The position numbers and the translations under genes were made by a program. From Perkinsus chesapeaki (lineage: Eukaryota > Perkinsozoa > Perkinsida > Perkinsidae): a DNA stretch of 54,298 nucleotides. The notes under the pieces are model-generated. The model searched no databases and was not told the DNA's origin. It saw only the letters and a list, made by a program, of their open reading frames with translations. Every line of letters starts with the position of its first letter. Within the stretch, counting starts at the first letter, position 1. Positions 1 through 12,528 of this stretch are shown one piece after another. Where the stretch lies: positions 1 to 54,298 of the forward strand of contig JAAPAO010000197.1 in the NCBI GenBank assembly GCA_013115145.1, in the 5' to 3' direction.

Positions 1-817
<817 letters not shown>

Positions 818-2525
818 ATGAAATCATTCTCAAGCCGAATCTCGACTCTCTTCACACGGCGATTTTGCTCGTCCACCGGCCTATCCAAGCCCATTAGCGG
901 CACGGTAGCCGAGGCCGTGGGTGGCAGCGCAACAGGATCGGCAGCTAGGCCATGGGTCAAAAGCGGATGGGAGAAGCCCGTGGGTACGTCAGTAACTTCC
1001 TTTGCCCCCAATACAATATCCATTCTCAGGCTACTGGCTGATGGGGACTTCCGGGCTCCTGGCTGGCATGGTGCTAGTGGGCGGCTACACTCGGCTGTCT
1101 GGCGCCGGCCTTTCGATGACAAACTGGAAATTTCAGGCAAGCCACAGCAATCTCTACGTCAACTGGCAGCAGATCTTTCTGTAGGGATCCCTGCCACCTA
1201 ATACACCCGAGGCTTGGGAGCACGAGTTCCTCCGTTACCAGGAGTTCCCCGAATACAAGCGGATCCACAAGGTGATCTGCTTCAGCGGAACCATCCACCA
1301 CATAGTCATTACAGAACACCATGACCGTCGATGAGTTCAAGGAAATTTATCTTATTGAATGGTTCCACAGAATGCTCGGCAGAAGTACCAGTAGCGCATT
1401 TTCCGATCACTTGAGGGTGTGCTTGCAGGCATTGGCCTCTTCTTCGGAGTGCCATTCGCGTTCCTCTCGCTGAGCAAAGTCATCAAGCTGCCTCTGGGCA
1501 GTCGTCTTGGCTTCCTGCTCGGAGCCGGCGCAACTCAAGTAGGTTTCAATGTTCCACGAACAAGCCCGTTGGGCCATTCCTGCATTAGGGGCTAGTGGGC
1601 TGGTGGATGGTCCGCTCCGGTCTCGAGGAGAATCCTGACCCCTACGCTCGCCCACGCGTATCCAGCTACCGCATGTGCTTCCATTGGCTCATGGCGTTGC
1701 TGCTCTATGGAGGTACATCTGTTGCCCGTTCGAAGTGCCGCAGCACAACCCTAATAGGTACCGTGTGGTGTGGTCTATCCGTACTTCGACCAACTCCCGC
1801 TTCTAGCAAGCTGGCATCTCTGACAGCACTGAAGTCTCTACGAAGATGGGCGCTGATTCCGACCTTGGCAGCTCTGATTACGCTGACTAGCGGACCTTTC
1901 GTTGCGGGTATTCTGCCTAGTGCCCGCTGAACCGACTGAGTCTTGCCCATTCTAGGCCTGGATGCTGGTCGCGCCTTCAACACGTGGCCAAAGATGATCG
2001 ACGACTGGGTCCCTGACGAAGCCTGGAAATTATGGGGTGATCGAGGTCTCGTTTCCCCAGTATGATCCCATCATTCCAGGTGACCTGCTGAAAACCGGCA
2101 AGACCCAGTGGCTGGCTGCGACTGAGAACACCGCCGTTGTCCAGTTTAACCATCGCTGCCTGGCATACACCACTGTTATCTCATCGGTTCTCCTTGGGCT
2201 CTATGCGCGCAGAATCAAAGACGTAAGACGCCGCCGCTGTGGGCAATTACCCGACTGCCGCCTTCCACCACAGGCCATCCCCAAGAGTGCCTACAGGGCG
2301 GCCATTTCTACGAGTCATCTCTCTATAATCCAGATGCTGCTTGGCATCTCGACTTTATTAATGTATGTTCCCACGGAGCTCGGTAAGTCTCCCTCCCTGC
2401 GCGTCCCCCTACTGTTCCCGGTTGCAGGTGTATTACACCAAGGTGGCGGGCTTGCGGTATTCACGGCTCTGGTCATGCTACGACACGCATGTCGCCTCCC
2501 GCTGCCCCCAGTGCCAGCCGTATAG
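818..2525 (+). CDS. COX15: COX15 heme A synthase, 11 exons
   Basis: Converts heme O to heme A for cytochrome c oxidase in the mitochondrial inner membrane. Exons 818-983, 1030-1136, 1185-1271, 1315-1384, 1429-1538, 1589-1712, 1758-1907, 1956-2036, 2080-2222, 2274-2382 and 2428-2525 join to 415 in-frame codons (414 residues). The first 20 or so residues are basic and Ser-rich (MKSFSSRISTLFTRRF), as in a mitochondrial presequence. Diagnostic family segments are GGYTRLSGAGLSMTNW, MTVDEFKEIYLIEWFHRMLGR, AGLDAGRAFNTWPKM and AVVQFNHRCLAY. The histidines expected to bind heme are all present (EWFH, CFHW, FNHR, LHQ). Introns are 43-51 bases long, and the second is GC-AG. The gene appears intact. A nearby convergent gene starts at 2912. 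Confidence 0.95.
1137..1184 (+). other. GC-AG intron in COX15
   Basis: Intron 2 of COX15 begins GCAAGC directly after a CAG codon and ends CTGTAG (48 bases). Reading through it meets an in-frame TAG. Removing it joins MTNWKFQ to GSLPPNTPEAW, the order expected for the family. The other nine introns of this gene are GT-AG. Confidence 0.85.
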
Positions 2526-2911
2526 GCCCTGATTGGCGCTATGTCTCTCAGTGTCTCAGATTTCATTAATCACATTTACGGTACTCTTGGTAGCCTTCAG
2601 ACCATGACATTCGCGAGTTTCTGACTCACCGTTATTGCGTTCCTTACTTATTAAAAATATCAATACCACTTCAAGTGCACTTGGTTCGCCTACTCGTTGA
2701 AGTATCATCTAACTTGAATAGATAAATTCATCAAGATCCATTAATCGTTACATACAGTACAATAAACCCGTTACGTGTGGAAACGGAGGCCCAAAACCTC
2801 AGCCTTTAGAAACCCGAATATGGATGATGAAGTAGTTATCTTTAATGAACAACATGTCACAAATTAACAGTGAAGTACGTGCGCAACAATGTTGATAAAA
2901 GAAACCATCAG
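2526..2911. other. convergent intergenic region
   Basis: Between the stops of COX15 (plus) and the C2orf69-like gene (minus). It is AT-rich around 2640-2760 and has no open segment with recognisable content. It presumably carries the 3' ends of both transcripts, but no clear polyadenylation signal can be singled out. Confidence 0.5.
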
Positions 2912-4164
2912 TCACCGAAAGAAATGTGGTTCACGAACCGGCGGGCGCACAGTATCGAATGACAAGCCCGCGGCCCATCTGCCGAAGTATCCTCGGGCCT
3001 TAGAGCTCCCCAAGGCCGCTGGTATTGCATCGAAGTGCATGTCCAAGGCATTTGTAGGGCCGAGGATGGGTACGTTTTTAAAGTGCTCGATATGATGTGC
3101 CTGAAACACTACCGCTTCGGTGAACAAGAACCACGAATGGTTACCTGTAAACCGCATGCCACGCATTTGCGGACGAATTCATCAATTTCGAGCTTGATCC
3201 ACGGTCGCTCAGCATCTGCCGTCTGCCTTGGTGTAGAATGGACTTCTATCTCGACCTTCTTATCGATGGCTTTCACCTCTTCAGGAGATACTGGGAATAA
3301 CTCGTCCGGCTGATTCAAGCCAGGATCGATAAACGTCAATCTGAAACCTTCACATCACACAGTGAAATGGAGCAACATTACTTTCTCAGGGGCAAGTCAG
3401 CAAATCCGCTTTTCATGAGCGATGATAGGACAATACAGCCCTTGCTGAAGCCGTAGAGGCTCACTTCTGTGCTAGACGCATCCAGTTCGCCCTCCATAAC
3501 GTTTTGTAATAGACGTTCCAAGTGGGCAGTTCCGTCCGGGGCTATATCGGGGTTCTCTCTCATGTCCTTCCAGCGCGGACATCCGTGAGCGTCGACAAGA
3601 GTGAAATTCGAGTAGATGGCGTAAACAGAATCGGTCAGAAGATGCGGACGAATTAGTATCTGATCAAAATGACAGAATCTTGGGGCCAGACAATTGAAGC
3701 GCAGACTAGCACATTCTAGTTACATTCTACCGGAAACATGCCGCATCTACGACCCGCTCGGGAATTGCTTGGTCCGCATTACGCTTTCAAAGCTCACTGG
3801 AGCCATCGGACAGTTGTATCAATGTTAGTGGTCCCGTGGCGCTACACACTGTACAAGGTTAAAGAGTTGTCAGAGACTGGCCAAGCTGTTGACATTTCTC
3901 ACGGACCTACTTGGCATGAAATTGACTCACCAGATCGACATCCTGCGGCACTAGACTGCTGATAACCCATGCAACGCCATCTATACTGTAACGGTAATCG
4001 CTACGAACATCTCCAGTGGGGCGAGACCTAAACCCTCCAGCGAACGTAGAGATATCCCCCAGAAACCAAACTTGAATGTTATGCCCAGAACCCTTTCGAT
4101 GGTACACGTAGTTGGTGCGGCCCACGAGGCCCTCGACCGCCCTTATGTCGAAGGATAAAGTCAT
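2912..4164 (-). CDS. C2orf69-like (UPF0565) alpha/beta-hydrolase-fold protein
   Basis: Homologue of human C2orf69, a protein linked to mitochondria whose biochemical activity is not settled. Open segments in order on the minus strand: from the ATG at 4164 to about 3916, with QVWFLGDISTFAG matching the family's first strand; a middle exon ending at 3382 with SLYGFSKGCIVLSSL, the family's nucleophile-like GFSKG turn; an exon from 3340 with VHSTPRQTADAERPWIKLE followed by CGLQ; and a last exon with HHIEHFKNV ending at 2912. Introns at 3341-3381 and about 3122-3166 are 41-45 bases. The segment between about 3660 and 3910 is not fully resolved. The start is the first ATG in frame after an upstream stop. 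Confidence 0.8.
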
Positions 4165-4273
4165 CAAAGAATCAATCCTCAACAGGCTCGCCTTCAGAGG
4201 CAATGTCAAACTAAACCGTCTGGTTGAATCAGAAACCACACAGAGTGAAATGGTCTGAATCTAGCAGGAGCTG

Positions 4274-4681
4274 TTACGTCATTTGATTAACTGCCTCGGA
4301 CGGTAGACGGATGACCATGTTATCCATCTCAGGGACCACGGTAACTTGGCACCCAAGACGGCTGGTGTCGGATACGTCAACGGCGAGGTCTAGCATGTCC
4401 AGCTCCTCCTAAACCACACAGCCACAGTGGACCTTCACAATATTCAACTAGTTGACGCTACCTCATCAGGCTCGGGTAGCTTACTAAAGACGTCCTCAGG
4501 CAGGATCATGTGGCACGTAGCGCAAGCACACTAAGCAATAACTTCGCACCGCCGCTGCCTCATCAACTAACCTGGCCACCACAAGCAGCTTCGATGTCGA
4601 AGCTGCTCGGGCAGCTTGGGCAAGCGTTCGGGCTGCGCGGAGGAACAAAGGAAGAGTTGGTCGGAGATTAGACGTCAGCAT
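4274..4681 (-). CDS. adrenodoxin-type [2Fe-2S] ferredoxin, N-terminal half missing
   Basis: Mitochondrial-type ferredoxin used in Fe-S cluster or heme A synthesis. Exons 4274-4408, 4462-4530 and one ending at 4572 are joined by introns of 53 and 41 bases. They give DIEAACGGQ-CACATCHMILPEDVF-SKLPEPDE-EELDMLDLAVDV-SRLGCQVTVVPEMDNMVIRLP, with all four cluster cysteines (Cx5Cx2C and the LGC). Upstream, an ATG at 4681 opens a basic, Arg/Ala-rich segment that looks like a mitochondrial presequence (MLTSNLRPTLPLFLRAARTL). It is in another frame, and the roughly 40 residues of the first beta-hairpin and helix found in every family member are absent. It may be a pseudogene, an assembly deletion or an exon arrangement I could not resolve. 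Confidence 0.7.
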
Positions 4682-4775
4682 TTTGTCAACGTTTGATCTG
4701 ATCGGTTCAGCTGGTGATGCGCGGAACGCCATATACTGTCGAACGCCGAACACAAGTGCGGGGGACGCACAGAAA

Positions 4776-5882
4776 TCATTTTGTTTTGGGCTTGCTGTCA
4801 CTAACGCTCTGCCTTGAGGGTGCGAACAGCCATCGCGGCCTTTGCTGGATGAACATAAACCACCACATCGCGATCGCTGCGATAACAGCGGCGCCGAGTG
4901 CCGGGACGAGCCGTAACTGACAATAGAGAAATACAGCGCCAAGTTCCGAAGCACTGGGCCGTCGAAAAGGACTCACCTGGCTCTCTGGCAGCAACCCAAA
5001 TAGCAGGGGCTCCATAATAATGTTGAACGCCACGGGCTCCTGAATCTTTCCGGGGATGTACGATGCAGATTTCGGACGGGTTTGGAGCTGGAGAATATAT
5101 CGTCTAAACGCAAAAAAATCATTCCACAGTTTCACTGTTAAAGAACCGTCGAACTTATCAGGCCATGCAGCCGTACTGTCCTGAAAAAGCTACACGCAAC
5201 CCAAATCTAACACTTTTTTCATTGAACCGGATCACGTTCCCAATCTTCGATGCCTATGGGTCCACAGCACGCGGCCTACCTCAGTGTAGAGTCTGGCATC
5301 CCAGCTCCAACGATGGTGCCATTGTCATCGGTTCTGAACATGATCTTGAAATCACCGGCCTTGATAGCATTATCAGCATTATTGTCAGCGGACAGGATGA
5401 ACAGTGTGCTCATTGGGGCCTGGCCTGGCATGGACGTCTGACAAAGCAACAATGAGGATAAGTAAAGTACGCAAACAGGACAAGGTATGCTCAACGCCAT
5501 GTCGAGATGATCACACTGTTGAACGATGGCCACCGAGCTCCGCAGTATCGCCGGCGCGAGGTACCGCGCGCTTCATTCCGCTCCACTATCTGGCATTCTT
5601 CCGAAGTATTAATCCAGTAATAAAGATACCCAATATATTTACTCTAAGAAATAACAAAGACAGATAACTTACTCTTATTTCGTAACCTGCACTAGGCTTC
5701 AGACCCTCAGCGTCGATAATATATGTAATAACATCCCCAGGAACAGCTGTTTCAAATGATAGCAACTGGCCTGGTACCAGCGTCTTGCTCGCGGCTCTAT
5801 CTGCAGGGCCCCTCACCGCACCAACTGTACACAAGGTACATACCAAGAACAGTAGCGCCAGTAGTCGGAATCGCGTCGACAT
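4776..5882 (-). CDS. type I membrane protein, secretory pathway, unrecognised
   Basis: Not recognised. The ATG at 5882 opens a clear signal peptide (MSTRFRLLALLFLVCTLCTVGAV). The first exon ends near 5670 and an intron of about 225 bases follows. The next exon (about 5285-5444) encodes MSTLFILSADNNADNAIK and FKIMFRTDDNG, and the next starts with a segment containing WPDKFDGSLTVKLWNDFFAF and then EPVAFNIIMEPLLFGLLP. A 60-base intron follows, then a transmembrane helix (VPALGAAVIAAIAMWWFMFI) with a basic 26-residue cytosolic tail ending at 4776. The topology is luminal domain plus one C-terminal anchor. The splice joining the second and third exons is uncertain. The end lies about 100 bases before the ferredoxin start. 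Confidence 0.65.
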
Positions 5883-6277
5883 GCACAAAGTGAAGCTACC
5901 GGAGGGATTGTAAGGCGATAAGACTCAACTGTCAACTATGGTTGGGTCTCATAGAGCAACGTAGCGTGAGATATTCCATATCCCTTGTGATCCTTACACC
6001 CTTATAGACTTCTACAACGTAGCTGAATACGTCTACAAGACACTGATCAATTCGACCGTTGTGTCGTGGTCCATGCCCTCACTAGTGAGCGGTACGCAAT
6101 GAGCTAATGCAAATATCAGTTTCTAATATAAGTAGAACGACTACACTAACAGGAACCCAAAGCATACCGTTCGATGAAGGGTAACCAACCCACTGGACTG
6201 TCTAACTCAACACATAAATGCACTAAGAGGAACACTACAAATTAAGCTGTTAACAGTGAGGTAAACAATGCACATTA
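5883..6277. other. intergenic region
   Basis: No open segment of note on either strand. It lies between the start of the membrane protein (5882) and the stop of PIG-M (6278), both on the minus strand, so it should contain the promoter of the former and the 3' end of the latter. Confidence 0.5.
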
Positions 6278-8623
6278 TTATTCGCTCTTTTCGGATATCT
6301 TCGGACCCTTCTTGGCCTTGGCTCCGGCAGATACAGCTGCCTTCCGTGGCTCTTTTGTGGCCACTTCTTTCCGTGGCTTTTTCGTGACCACTTCTTTCTG
6401 TGGCGACTTAGCCGCGGCTCTCCAATCGAAGTTAGCGATGAATGTGCACACAATCGCTAACTGGCTCATAAAGAACAGCGCTGATGCACCGAACAGCTCC
6501 ATGAACCTAAACAACAGCGAAAGTAGTGCGGCATGGTAGGGAATTTATACTCAAGATAAAACGATGCAGATGGTTACACTTGTACGCTACGCCCATTTCG
6601 AAGTCGCCATTGAAGAACGTGAGCTACGAGAACGAACCTTTATATCGCGCTTCGACTAGGGGCCTTGTTCCCAGATGAGGAACATCATGACGAAAATGGC
6701 TTGTTCATAATAGAACACCGCAGCCAGCCGAGGTGGACGACCGTTAACAAGGGTCTATAGCAGATCCGCGATGACCATTCTGGCTTACGTGTTCTTCCCC
6801 TCGAACTCCAGCTGATATGCAAAGAACAGCCACAAGCCCTCCGTGGCCAGCCACATGACTGAAATAGAGCACCAGTTCGCAATGAAGATGCCAACAAAGG
6901 TTCCTTCTGCTTACCCCCTAGAATGAGCAGCCATGTCTTGTTGACCGTAGGTTTAAGTTGGCCCAATGCCAAAGGCAACAGTGCGAGATACCACACAAAG
7001 TACTGGGCGGTGCACACCTTATTGTAGGCCACGAATAGCACGGTCTGAGCATCTAACATCAGGGAAGGGGGGAAATTGAGGGCCTACTTGGAGGAAGCTT
7101 CCCATATTAAGACTGATGCGACTGAAGTAGCAACCAACAGCCAGCACCACCACCCACTGGGGAATGAAGGTAACGATTGATAGGGCCATTGATGGTGTCT
7201 CTGCGGAGAGGTACCTGAAAGGGCATAACAAAACGACTGCTTCATCCTAGCTTTACATCAGGTAGAAGAATATTGAGAAGTTGTGACGGTGATCTCTTCG
7301 AACGAAATGGTAGAGGTAGGTCTGAGGGGGGTTGCAAATAGACGATAATTTTGAAACCGCGGAGTAGCTACCTCGAAGAGGAACTCCCAACCGTAGATAT
7401 AATAGAGGACTCCGAGCAGGACAAAGAACAGTCCAGCACTAATCACTGTATACCATATCTGAGAGAGGCAATCGATGTGGAAGCGATGGTGAGGTGGAAA
7501 GGCAAACAGCACAAAAAAATGGTCACCTGCTTGCTATTAAGCTTGAGGGCATTCCAGAAGCCAACCCTTTTGAAGTCCAGAAAGTCGGGATTAAGATACC
7601 TGAAAAATTTTTCTACCAGTAGGTGGTAAGACGATGGTTTTACATGACCAAAGGTATGGCGTAAATGACTGGGAATATCTTCATGTGGACACTCAAGCCG
7701 AACCACAAGGCGCTGCGGATCCACTCACCACGTTGAATATGATACAGTGTTGCTACCACCATAAGGCAGATGAGGGAATCTGACGACAAGGGGGAGAGAG
7801 AGCTTAGATGTTATTAGTATCACAGTAAAAACCTTTGGGAGTAGTTAGCGTAGAAACAATAATAATACGCAGAGGAATCTTAAATGATGAATAACAGTGA
7901 ATGAGTAGATCACAGTAGAGAGGTCCTTTCGGTACATCCTCAGAAAGGTTTCCTCATTACCAATTCATTGCTTCCTTCTACGAAACAAAACACTACATTT
8001 CACATGAACAATTTTCATACAACAAATCCCTATTTCAACAAGGATACCCTACTCACCTGCATTCCCCCTCGTAGACACATTCAGTGTGATAGGAGACAGG
8101 AGCCACACAGCCGAAAGCTTGCTCGCCATCCCCGGCGTCTTGCCGGAGTCCTTCAGCATCCTATACCTAATATCAACCGGTAACCAGAACCCACCGACTC
8201 TCACACTTACAGCATTAGCCCAATGGCCATATCGCACAGAGAGAACAGCACCTTCCCGAATGTTATATGGAGGCTGATGTTAGGCACCAAAAGCCACGCT
8301 CTAATAAAGGTAGTACAAAGCAGGCACGATAGGTCGATAACTCACAACAGAGGAGTGTAACGGTAAGTGTGTCGTTCAAAGGGGCTGCCACCGTTGTAGA
8401 CAGCTCGAGCCGCGTCGGTATAAACCCAATAATCGACATCTGTGTACTTCACTCGCACTAAGGGATGAAGGTTGCCGTACATCAGAAATCGAGGCTTACG
8501 ATGAGTATCTTGCCAATGGCCGTAGAGAATCAAACACACATGTATGGCAGCAGACAGCACCGCGACAAAGCGGAAATCGGACAGTGCCTCATTCAACATA
8601 TTAACAACAGTAACACCTATCAT
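6278..8623 (-). CDS. PIGM: PIG-M, GPI alpha-1,4-mannosyltransferase I
   Basis: Adds the first mannose to the GPI anchor core from dolichol-phosphate-mannose on the luminal side of the ER. The ATG at 8623 is followed by a first TM helix. The GT-C glycosyltransferase signature [16 protein letters not shown] (DxD) and the segment [16 protein letters not shown] are nearly identical to the family. Further exons carry NVSTRGNAG, a loop ending [25 protein letters not shown] and [22 protein letters not shown], then [10 protein letters not shown]. The last exon (6278 to about 6505) gives the final TM helix [16 protein letters not shown]. This is followed by a roughly 47-residue Lys/Ala-rich tail that the human enzyme lacks. 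The GKNT exon is separated from the last exon by about 280 bases. Confidence 0.9.
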
Positions 8624-8804
8624 CGAGAGGCTTCTTTGTCCCACTAGAGCTCAACAGCTGGTATGTAGAGGAAATGTAGAACAGTAAAGGACAGCAACTC
8701 TATCATAATAAAACAGGACAGCAGCAACTCCCACTGCTGACATGTACGGTGTTGGAGGGAATCTTAACAACAACTAGTAGTAAAAACAAGCATACACGGC
8801 CATC

Positions 8805-11800
8805 TCACTGCGATGGACGAGAGCCATAAGCAAAGCCGCCGCCGTTCGCAAAGGGATTCAAACTTGCAAAGGGGTCACCCGGCCTGTGCGCCTGCACCTG
8901 GGGCGCTGGAGCGTACTGACCTGCAGGAGCAGCAGCAGCAGGCATTGCTCCTCTGTTATTATACACCTAAGCCACATCAATTATCATAACACCATTACAC
9001 TCAAGCTTACCATATTAGAAGCAGCTGGAGGGGGAGGCGAGGGCATCCTTGGGGCAGCGGCGGCCGAGCTGTAATCTCCGAGCCTACCGAGTGGCACACT
9101 ATTGCTGGGAGGGGCATACGGCATCGGTTGGGCCCTCGACGGAGTGCCGCTTGTATACTGTGGGCTAGGCATCATCTGTGGCGGTCGCTGATACTGGGGC
9201 GGCGGTGTCCCTGGGCGCTGAGGTGCAGCTGCCTGGGGCGCCTGCCTGCTGTACTGGGGGTATCCTTGCGGTTGGGCAGCTTGCGGCGGAGGAGAGGCAT
9301 ATCTTTGCGGAGCTGGCTGGGACGTCTGAGCTGACCTTGGTAGTGCAGATGCCGGTACAGAGTTCGGCGGTGGGCCTTGGTAGACATAGTACGGCTGTCG
9401 AGCCTGCTGCTGCTGAGCAACTGCCGGTGGCGCCGGCGGAGATGCTATCCGGGTTTGTTGTTGCGTGCTGGGCCGCGGCTGCTGCTGCTGCTGCTGGTAG
9501 TGGAGCGGTCGTCCAACAGGCGGATGTTGTTGTTGTTGCCTCGGTGCTGGCGGGGGCGTCACATTTCTATACCCACCAGACGCGGCCACCCTTTGCGGTG
9601 GGGGCGGTGTAATGGGCCTCTGCTGTTGCTGGTGCTGGAAAGGATTCCCTTGACTAGATTGGACTTGGGCCGCCGCTATATCGAGTGAGGCGAAGTCTCC
9701 AGTATTCCACACATTACTGTTCTTCATAGCCGCGCCCCACCCGCCGTCCACCGGTCTGGGTTGCTGCTGCGGAATGACCGGCCCCGCTCGGCTAGCCGCC
9801 ACTTGCCCCCGAGGAGGCACCACTAAAGCCACCAGAATCTCCTCAGAAACCTCAGACGTTCGGCTCACCTATGCCACCTCGATCGCCGGGCCTGTCGCTA
9901 TCCCAGTGCAACATGGTCATGAGCCCCTCACAGTTGTCCGTCATGGCATCGACTTGATTCGACGGCCGAGCATCTGAGATCACTAATTCTTGGCGGAGCG
10001 AAGCAAGACTTTTTACCGTCATATTCATCGTCACTATCGCTGTCATCGTTATCATCATCTAGCTTCATATGAGCCGGATAGCCCTTACCTGACCTCGAAA
10101 ATATCTTGCAGAGAAGCGGAGCGAAGCGCCAAATACGTTTGTCAGCCGCATCCTCCTCGGGCTCCTCCTCCTCATCACTTGAGCTCTCACCATCGTCTCC
10201 TTGCTCCTGGCGCTGCTGTATCGCCCTATTACGAGCCTCTTCCTCTTGTTTAACCCACTGCTCCCTTTGAGACTGCACATCCTTTGCATGCCGAGCCTCG
10301 ATATCGCGCAACATTGCAATCTGACAATGACTCAATAGTGCTTCTTAACTACACCGACTCCGTTCTATACGCAGAAAAGCATGCAAAGAGGAATTTCAGC
10401 GCTTAAGGGGGGAGGGGGCGCCACAGAAGCTCTAACAATAAAATAGATGGTTCCCGACAGTCACCTGTGGACAAGTGTTAAACGCACACAACACCCTACT
10501 TTGCAAATGACCTTTGTATCATCCTATTGCACCACCGTACCAAAACACCAATTGCAATATTTATTACTATTAATAATAATCCTAACTTATTAACACGTAC
10601 AAGCCCTTTCACCCATGGAGGGAGATACATTACACAACTCCAGGTCGATAGCTCCCTCGAAGCCCTTCTACCTGCGTATGATATTCCTCCTGGCTCATCG
10701 GCACCGGTGTTCCCTCAGCTCGAGACGGCACCGTGCCGTCCTTGGCATCCTTCTGCATCTGCATCGCCCCAAAGACCCCCGGTGCCCCCATTGGAGCTGC
10801 AGCTACCATCATCGCATTATAGGACTCCCAATTAGCAGTATTGGACTGACAACAAAGCCAACTGCGCTCAGAGACCTCACAGAAAGGTGGTCCTCAACGT
10901 CGAGGTGGAAAGCAAATTTTGCCAGCAAAAGTTCCCAGGGCAAAAGGAAATATCATCACCACATGACTCCCTGACTGCAAGCATGCCTCCACATTGTGGA
11001 CAACGCAATCGGCAATGTTTGGCGTCTCGAAGCTGGACAACTCCTCAATGCGAACTAGCAATACATCTCCTCCTCGTAGGAACTCACATCAGGGGCTCCA
11101 TTAAACGGGAGATTCACTGCAGCCTCCGAGGCCGGGCCCTTCTGCTTATCCTTCCAGTTATCCACTCCTTGCAGCTTAGCCCGCAATAGCATCTCTCCTG
11201 CGTATTTGCCATCGTGCAGTAGTGTTACCCACCTAGCACACAACCGCTGTCCCCTGAGCACCCAGCCTGATATCCATAGTACCCTCGGACTTCACCATAT
11301 TTCCGTATAACTTTCATACTAAGATGACAGGCGGCTGCGTTCTTGTCCGATCGGAAGGTCCTCTCCAATATGACCGTTATGTGCACCTAAAAGTGTCCAC
11401 ATAAAAGCCGTAAGTACACTATGAACCCCTACGAAGGCCTTGTTCCAGAAATCAGCGTTATTGGCTTGTTGATCTCCTTTCAAGAAGAAGCCAGCTTCTC
11501 TATTGAACTCCTTATCGTTGCCTCCATCTAATATAACCAACGACACTTTACACAAACCACATGGAGAAATCTTCAAGTACACCGCAAAGACTGATCTTCG
11601 AGCTATTCGCGCTATATAGGTAACCAAAGCCCCTAAACCAAGTGTACATTCACTAGGGTTACAGAAAGACACCGCTGATGGTTCGGTTGGAAAGCATCTA
11701 CTTTTTACCAACAACCGACTTCGCCGCCGCAATTTTCCCTAAATTTTCCTCGATTATTCGCTCCTATCATACCGCCGGTTATTACCAACCCAAGCGGTCC

Positions 11801-11924
11801 TCTTAGGCTTCTGACCATCCAATTCAACCTCTACAGCATGACAGCCGGTATCCTTCAAATGCTTAACCCTCATAACAGATACCCGCAGCTCAGGCTTAAC
11901 CCATCCTTGGGCGTTGGTCGGCAT
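8805..11924 (-). CDS. C2-domain protein with zinc-binding segment, acidic coiled coil and Pro/Gln-rich NPF tail
   Basis: The ATG at 11924 opens a C2 domain (PELRVSVMRVKHLKDTG; VSLVILDGG; NNADFWNKAFV; ARWVTLLHDGKYAGEMLL), likely for membrane or Ca2+ binding. Then come LRDAKHCRLRCPQCGGML and CGDDISFCPGNFCW, which look like a zinc-binding unit, and a segment ending PMSQEEYHTQ. An intron of about 350 bases is followed by a charged helix (RDIEARHAKDVQSQREQWVKQ) with a Glu/Asp tract. Introns of 43-50 bases then lead into a roughly 280-residue Pro/Gln/Ala-rich tail with polyQ tracts (exon about 8990-9825). The last exon carries DPFASLNPFANGG and ends at 8805. The NPF motif and C2 domain suggest a vesicle or endocytic adaptor, by inference only. 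No family name is assigned. Confidence 0.75.
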
Positions 11925-12528
11925 CAGTTATAACAAGAAGACAACAATAAAAGAGAACAACACCCGACTGCATTAAGCACTGTAGTTCCCACTACAAACT
12001 AAAAGCATGTGAAAAGGTACTAAAAAGGTTCACATACGTGCCATAGGAAACTTCACCTTCGTGCAGTTGTACTCATCTTCATCATGGCCCACAATAGCAG
12101 TGTCAATACTCTACGAATTACTCTCTATAATGGTTACCTGCACAGCCTCCAATCTCATACCGCTCTCTCCTCTAAATCATTACATTTATATCAGGTACCA
12201 ATGCCCTGACGCTATGAACATCCCCTTTCCAACGTCACAAGGCGTCATTATGGCCAAAGAGGTCAAAGGGCACCATATGGGTATCGAGAATGCTATGAGC
12301 CAGACCACTGGAGCAGCCTTCTAGATGAGCATCGAAAGCATCAAAGCAGTGCAGGTCTGAGCGGCAATGCGCCTAGAGAGACCTTACCCTCTACCGCAGC
12401 GTTGTCGATACGAAGCCCAGAAAGGGTCTGTTAAATATACGCTTCGACGATAACCAAAAGGAGGCTTCAGCTAGCATAGCTAGACGAAAATATGCGGCCG
12501 AATTCGGTCTAGCGCGAAGAGATCTTTG
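11925..12528. other. intergenic region with short open stretches
   Basis: No confident gene. On the minus strand near 12020-12080 there is a stretch reading DEDEYNCTKVKFPMAR that could be an exon of the gene at 12.5-13.4 kb. I could not connect it by splicing. Confidence 0.4.

Noticed and set aside
9128-9688. Plus-strand open frames opposite the Pro/Gln-rich tail, rich in Leu/Ala/Gly
   Set aside because: They are reverse complements of CAG/CCG-type codons in the minus-strand gene and have no independent features.
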